Source of the DNA: JAVWHX01 sp036639875
Lineage (GTDB): Bacteria > Bacillota_I > Bacilli_A > Erysipelotrichales > Coprobacillaceae
DNA: 23,988 nucleotides
Assembly: GCA_036639875.1 (NCBI GenBank)
Contig: JAVWHX010000035.1
Location: 1-23,988, forward strand
Direction of reading: 5' to 3'
Position 1 is the first letter of the stretch, and each line of letters begins with the position of its first letter. The position numbers were made by a program, and so were the translations under genes. A model generated the notes under the pieces. That model was not told the DNA's origin. It ran no database searches and worked only from the letters and a program-made list of their open reading frames with translations. Shown in pieces: positions 21,068 through 23,988 of the stretch.

Positions 21068-23461
21068 ATGGAAGCAAGTTTAAAATTATTAAATGAGTAT
21101 GTCGATATTAGTGATCAAAACCCTGAAGAATTAGCTGAATTAATCACAAGAATTGGATTAGAAGTTGAGGGAATGCATGTTTTAGCAAGAGGAGATAAAC
21201 TTGTCGTTGGACATGTAACAGAATGCTCTGCTCATCCAGATAGTGATCATTTAAATGTTTGTCAAGTTGAAATTGGGGAAGGGAAAGTAACACAAATTGT
21301 TTGTGGTGCTCCTAATGTTGCGAAAAATCAAAAAGTAATCGTAGCTTTACCTGGATGTGATTTAGGTAATGGATTTAAGATTAAAGAAGGAAATATTCGT
21401 GGTATTGATTCTAATGGAATGATTTGTTCTATTGCTGAACTTGGATTAGATGCCCGTTTATTAAAAGATGAAGATAAAGATGGAATTCACGTTTTAGATA
21501 ATGATGCTCCTGTTGGAGAAGAAGCGTTATCATATATTGGATTAAAAGATACAATCTTAGAAATTGGTTTAACTCCAAATCGTAGTGATTGTATGGCGAT
21601 GACTTCACTTGCATATGAAGTTGCGGCTGTTTTAAATAGAAAAGTGAAATTACCCGAAGTTATAAAACATCAAGAACTAAAGAGTGATATTCAAGTTCAA
21701 GTAGAAACTGAATTATGTCCATTCTTTGGAGCTAAGTTAATTAAAGGTGTAACAACAAAAGAATCACCTGCATGGCTTAGAAACTTCTTATTAGCAAGCA
21801 ATATTAAACCAATTAATAATATTGTTGATATTTCTAACTATGTGATGTTAGAAACTGGACAACCTATTCATATGTACGATTATGATAAATTAAAAGAAAA
21901 ATCTTTTGTTGTGAAAACAGGATTTAATGAAAAAGCTATTTTGTTGGATGAAAAAGAATATGAATTGTTACCAGAAGATATTATTGTTTCTACTGATAAT
22001 GGAATTGGTTGCGTTGCAGGAGTTATGGGTGGTAATGATACAAAGATTGATGATCAAACAGTTAATATTGTGATTGAAGCAGCGACTTTTGATGGAGCGA
22101 CTTTAAGAAATACTGCTCGTCGTATGAACTTATTAACTGATGCTTCTCAACATTATATTAAAGGTGCATTAAATACGGCTAATACTTTTAATGTTTTAGA
22201 TCGTTGTGCTGATTTATTAGTACAATTAGGTGATGCTAAAGAAGTTTACGAAACAGTTTCTACTGAATTAAAAGTAGAAGAAAAAATCGTGACTGTTACA
22301 CAAGAAAAGATTAATGGATTATTAGGTATGAACATTTCTATTGAAGAAATTAAAGATATCTTTGATCGTTTAAGTATGTCTTATACTTTAAAAGAAACAA
22401 CTTTTGATGTTATTGTTCCATCATATCGTAATGATATAACGATGTCTGCTGATTTGGTTGAAGAAGTTGCGAGAATGTATGGCTATGATAATATTCCTTC
22501 AACTTTACCAAATATGGAAATGACAAAAGGAATCTTAACTCCTAAACAAAGTCATGAAAGATTTATAAGAGATGTTCTTGTTGATTTGGGATTACATGAA
22601 ACATTAACTTATACATTAACTTCTCCTTCATCTGTTAATGACTTTAATTTATTCCATCCATTAGATAAAGATGTTCAATTAATGTCACCATTAGGAGAAG
22701 AAAGAAGTGTAACGAGAAAATCAGTAATTCCTTCATTACTTCAAGTGATTAATTATAATCAATCACATGCTTCTAAAGATGTATGTGTGTTTGAAATTTC
22801 AAATACTTATGCAAATGATGAAATCACAACTTTAGCAATGGCTTGTAATGGAATTTATCATCATGTTCCTTATGCTGGAATCAATAGAAAAGTTGATTTC
22901 TATGTCGTTAAAGGATTTGTAGAAACTTTATTTAAGAAGTTATGTATTGAAGAATCACGTTATAGTTTAGTGAAAGTTGAATCTGATAATAAGGATTTCC
23001 ATCCTGGTAGAAGTGGTTATATTAAGATGGGAAAAGATATTGTTGGAGTTATTGGTCAAATTCATCCTTTAAAAGCAAAGAAATACGAAATTAAAGGAGA
23101 AACTGTTGTTGCTGAATTGAACTTAAGTGTCTTATTAAATTTACGTACTAAGGCATTGAAATGTGCACCAATTCCGATGTATCCAGCAGTAACAAGAGAT
23201 ATTGCGTTGGTTATGGATAAAGGAATTGCAACTTATGATGTTGTAAGATCAATTTGTAAAGCAAGCAAACAACTTGTAAAAGATGCTACAATCTTTGATG
23301 TTTATGTTGGAGAACATATGGAAGAAGGTAAGAAATCAGTAGCTATTTCTTTAACTTTCCAAGATGCAACAAAAACATTGGATGAAGCAACAATTAATGA
23401 TGTTATGAAGAATATCTTAGCTGTTGTAGAAAAAGAATATCAAGCAGTTTTAAGAGCTTAA
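21068..23461 (+). CDS. pheT: Phenylalanyl-tRNA synthetase beta subunit
   Basis: Beta subunit, 797 aa, involved in tRNA binding and editing of mischarged Tyr-tRNA-Phe. Visible parts are the N-terminal segment SLKLLNEYVDIS, the OB-fold tRNA-binding domain (about 41-155; AHPDSDHLNVCQV, IVCGAPNV), the B3/B4 editing domain (about 210-370; LLASNIKPINNIVDISNYVMLETGQPIH region), B5 (about 400-475, RNDI and DLVEEVARMYGYDNIP), the inactive synthetase-like core, and the C-terminal FDX-ACB domain (about 705-797, YPAVTRDIALVMD). Length and order are standard. ATG 21068 follows AAAGGGG; it begins 4 nt after pheS. A bidirectional terminator follows the stop. Confidence 0.98.
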   Translation: MEASLKLLNEYVDISDQNPEELAELITRIGLEVEGMHVLARGDKLVVGHVTECSAHPDSDHLNVCQVEIGEGKVTQIVCGAPNVAKNQKVIVALPGCDLGNGFKIKEGNIRGIDSNGMICSIAELGLDARLLKDEDKDGIHVLDNDAPVGEEALSYIGLKDTILEIGLTPNRSDCMAMTSLAYEVAAVLNRKVKLPEVIKHQELKSDIQVQVETELCPFFGAKLIKGVTTKESPAWLRNFLLASNIKPINNIVDISNYVMLETGQPIHMYDYDKLKEKSFVVKTGFNEKAILLDEKEYELLPEDIIVSTDNGIGCVAGVMGGNDTKIDDQTVNIVIEAATFDGATLRNTARRMNLLTDASQHYIKGALNTANTFNVLDRCADLLVQLGDAKEVYETVSTELKVEEKIVTVTQEKINGLLGMNISIEEIKDIFDRLSMSYTLKETTFDVIVPSYRNDITMSADLVEEVARMYGYDNIPSTLPNMEMTKGILTPKQSHERFIRDVLVDLGLHETLTYTLTSPSSVNDFNLFHPLDKDVQLMSPLGEERSVTRKSVIPSLLQVINYNQSHASKDVCVFEISNTYANDEITTLAMACNGIYHHVPYAGINRKVDFYVVKGFVETLFKKLCIEESRYSLVKVESDNKDFHPGRSGYIKMGKDIVGVIGQIHPLKAKKYEIKGETVVAELNLSVLLNLRTKALKCAPIPMYPAVTRDIALVMDKGIATYDVVRSICKASKQLVKDATIFDVYVGEHMEEGKKSVAISLTFQDATKTLDEATINDVMKNILAVVEKEYQAVLRA

Positions 23462-23462
23462 T

Positions 23463-23492
23463 AAAAAAAGAACACTTTTAAGGTGTTCTTTT
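23463..23492. terminator. Bidirectional terminator between pheT and the convergent exporter gene
   Basis: 10-bp stem AAAAGAACAC / GTGTTCTTTT (23466-23475, 23483-23492), loop of seven. The A run at 23463-23469 gives seven Us for minus-strand transcripts; the plus-strand U tail is part of the stem. Confidence 0.85.
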
Positions 23493-23495
23493 GAA

Positions 23496-23957
23496 TTACT
23501 CTACTTTTGCATAGTTCTTTGTTTTAATGATTTTATAGACTTGTAAGATTGTTGATGAAATTAAGATTGCAAGAGCAAGTGATATTCCAATCCCAAGTGT
23601 TGATATTAAACTATCAGCAAAGGCATCATTTAATCCTTGAACAGCATATAACATTGTATAATAGATTCCACTTCCTGGAACTAGTGGGAAACATCCGACA
23701 ATAATAAAGATTGTTGCTGGAGCTTTATAAATTCTTGCCATAATTTCCGCTAATAAAGCAACTGTTAGCATTGCTATAAAACTTTGTAAGAAAATATTGC
23801 TTAATGTATCAGTTAATAAATAAACAACCCATCCCAAAGTACCGATCAGAGAACCCATAATTGCGAATTTGATATTCTTATGAATACGGAAAATAAATGT
23901 AAATCCTAAACAACCTACAAAGGCGGTTATGCATTGAATGATTTCGTTCATATTCAT
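23496..23957 (-). CDS. ThrE-type threonine/serine exporter subunit (DUF3815 half)
   Basis: Small integral membrane protein, 153 aa, corresponding to the C-terminal half of the ThrE exporter of threonine and serine. In Firmicutes ThrE is often split into two proteins, of about 250 and 150 aa. It has about five hydrophobic segments (near 8-24, 31-50, 57-73, 82-106, 117-140). The central signature EIMARIYKAPATIFIIVGCFPLVPGSGIY (from residue 71) is characteristic. The start is ATG 23957 with a GAGGGGGG ribosome site upstream on the minus strand. A second ATG lies two codons later. The partner half should lie just outside the window; its apparent last codons are at 23960-23988. Whether it exports threonine, serine or another metabolite is not known here. 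Confidence 0.85.
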   Translation of the reverse strand: MNMNEIIQCITAFVGCLGFTFIFRIHKNIKFAIMGSLIGTLGWVVYLLTDTLSNIFLQSFIAMLTVALLAEIMARIYKAPATIFIIVGCFPLVPGSGIYYTMLYAVQGLNDAFADSLISTLGIGISLALAILISSTILQVYKIIKTKNYAKVE

Positions 23958-23959
23958 TT

Positions 23960-23988
23960 TTATGCCCCCCTCAATAACATCATCATTA
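23960..23988 (-). CDS. 3' end of a probable ThrE N-terminal half (DUF1212), partial
   Basis: On the minus strand one frame reads ...M-M-M-L-L-R-G-A-stop, with TAA two bases before the exporter ATG. Tight coupling and context suggest the larger ThrE half. Only about nine codons are visible, so the identity is inferred from the neighbour and not from sequence. The exporter's own frame is also open to the edge. Confidence 0.4.

Noticed and set aside
1..23988. tRNA, rRNA, CRISPR array, insertion sequence or prophage genes
   Set aside because: Looked for direct repeats, tRNA-like arms and transposase or integrase motifs; found none.

Overview
The window is AT-rich, uses TAA, TAG and TGA as stops (so not a mycoplasma code), has strong AGGAGG-type ribosome binding sites, a T-box, an L20-type leader and a spore-core protein gene. 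This fits a low-GC, spore-forming Firmicute. The protein flavour suggests the Erysipelotrichia/Coprobacillaceae group, but that placement is an inference made by eye. Nearly all genes lie on the + strand. Only sspI (17159-17350), the two export genes at the right edge and a start-codon fragment at the left edge lie on the - strand.

Layout. 1-13: first bases of a divergent gene. 204-1801: prfC (release factor 3), cut by a 10-N assembly gap. 1889-2128: unknown 79-aa protein. 2204-4150: a P1B-ATPase-shaped membrane protein that has lost essentially every catalytic motif. 4186-5016: RluA-type pseudouridine synthase. 5024-6378: infC-rpmI-rplT behind a structured leader with an attenuator. 6524-10363: a 1279-aa PAS/GGDEF/GAF/GGDEF/EAL cyclic-di-GMP protein. 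10454-12512: two-gene ABC exporter with a BceB-like permease lacking the extracellular domain. 12658-14570: M42 aminopeptidase and patatin-like lipase, translationally coupled. 14670-17167: membrane-anchored HtrA protease followed by two unknown membrane proteins. 17159-17350 (-): sspI with a sigma-G-like promoter. 17379-19693: YgjP-like metallopeptidase, SPOUT rRNA methyltransferase and an unknown 296-aa protein. 19760-23492: T-box(Phe)-pheS-pheT. 23496-23988 (-): ThrE-type amino-acid exporter subunits.

The framework is housekeeping translation: prfC, rluA, infC-rpmI-rplT, trmH and pheST. From memory, Bacillus subtilis has infC-rpmI-rplT followed by an M42 peptidase gene (ysdC), and further on sspI-ysgA-pheS-pheT. 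The window therefore looks like the same ancestral neighbourhood with lineage-specific genes inserted: the c-di-GMP protein, the ABC pair, and htrA with its membrane partners. Both classic regulatory RNAs of this neighbourhood, the L20 leader and the T-box, are recognisable. The most unusual item is the catalytically stripped P-type ATPase at 2204-4150.
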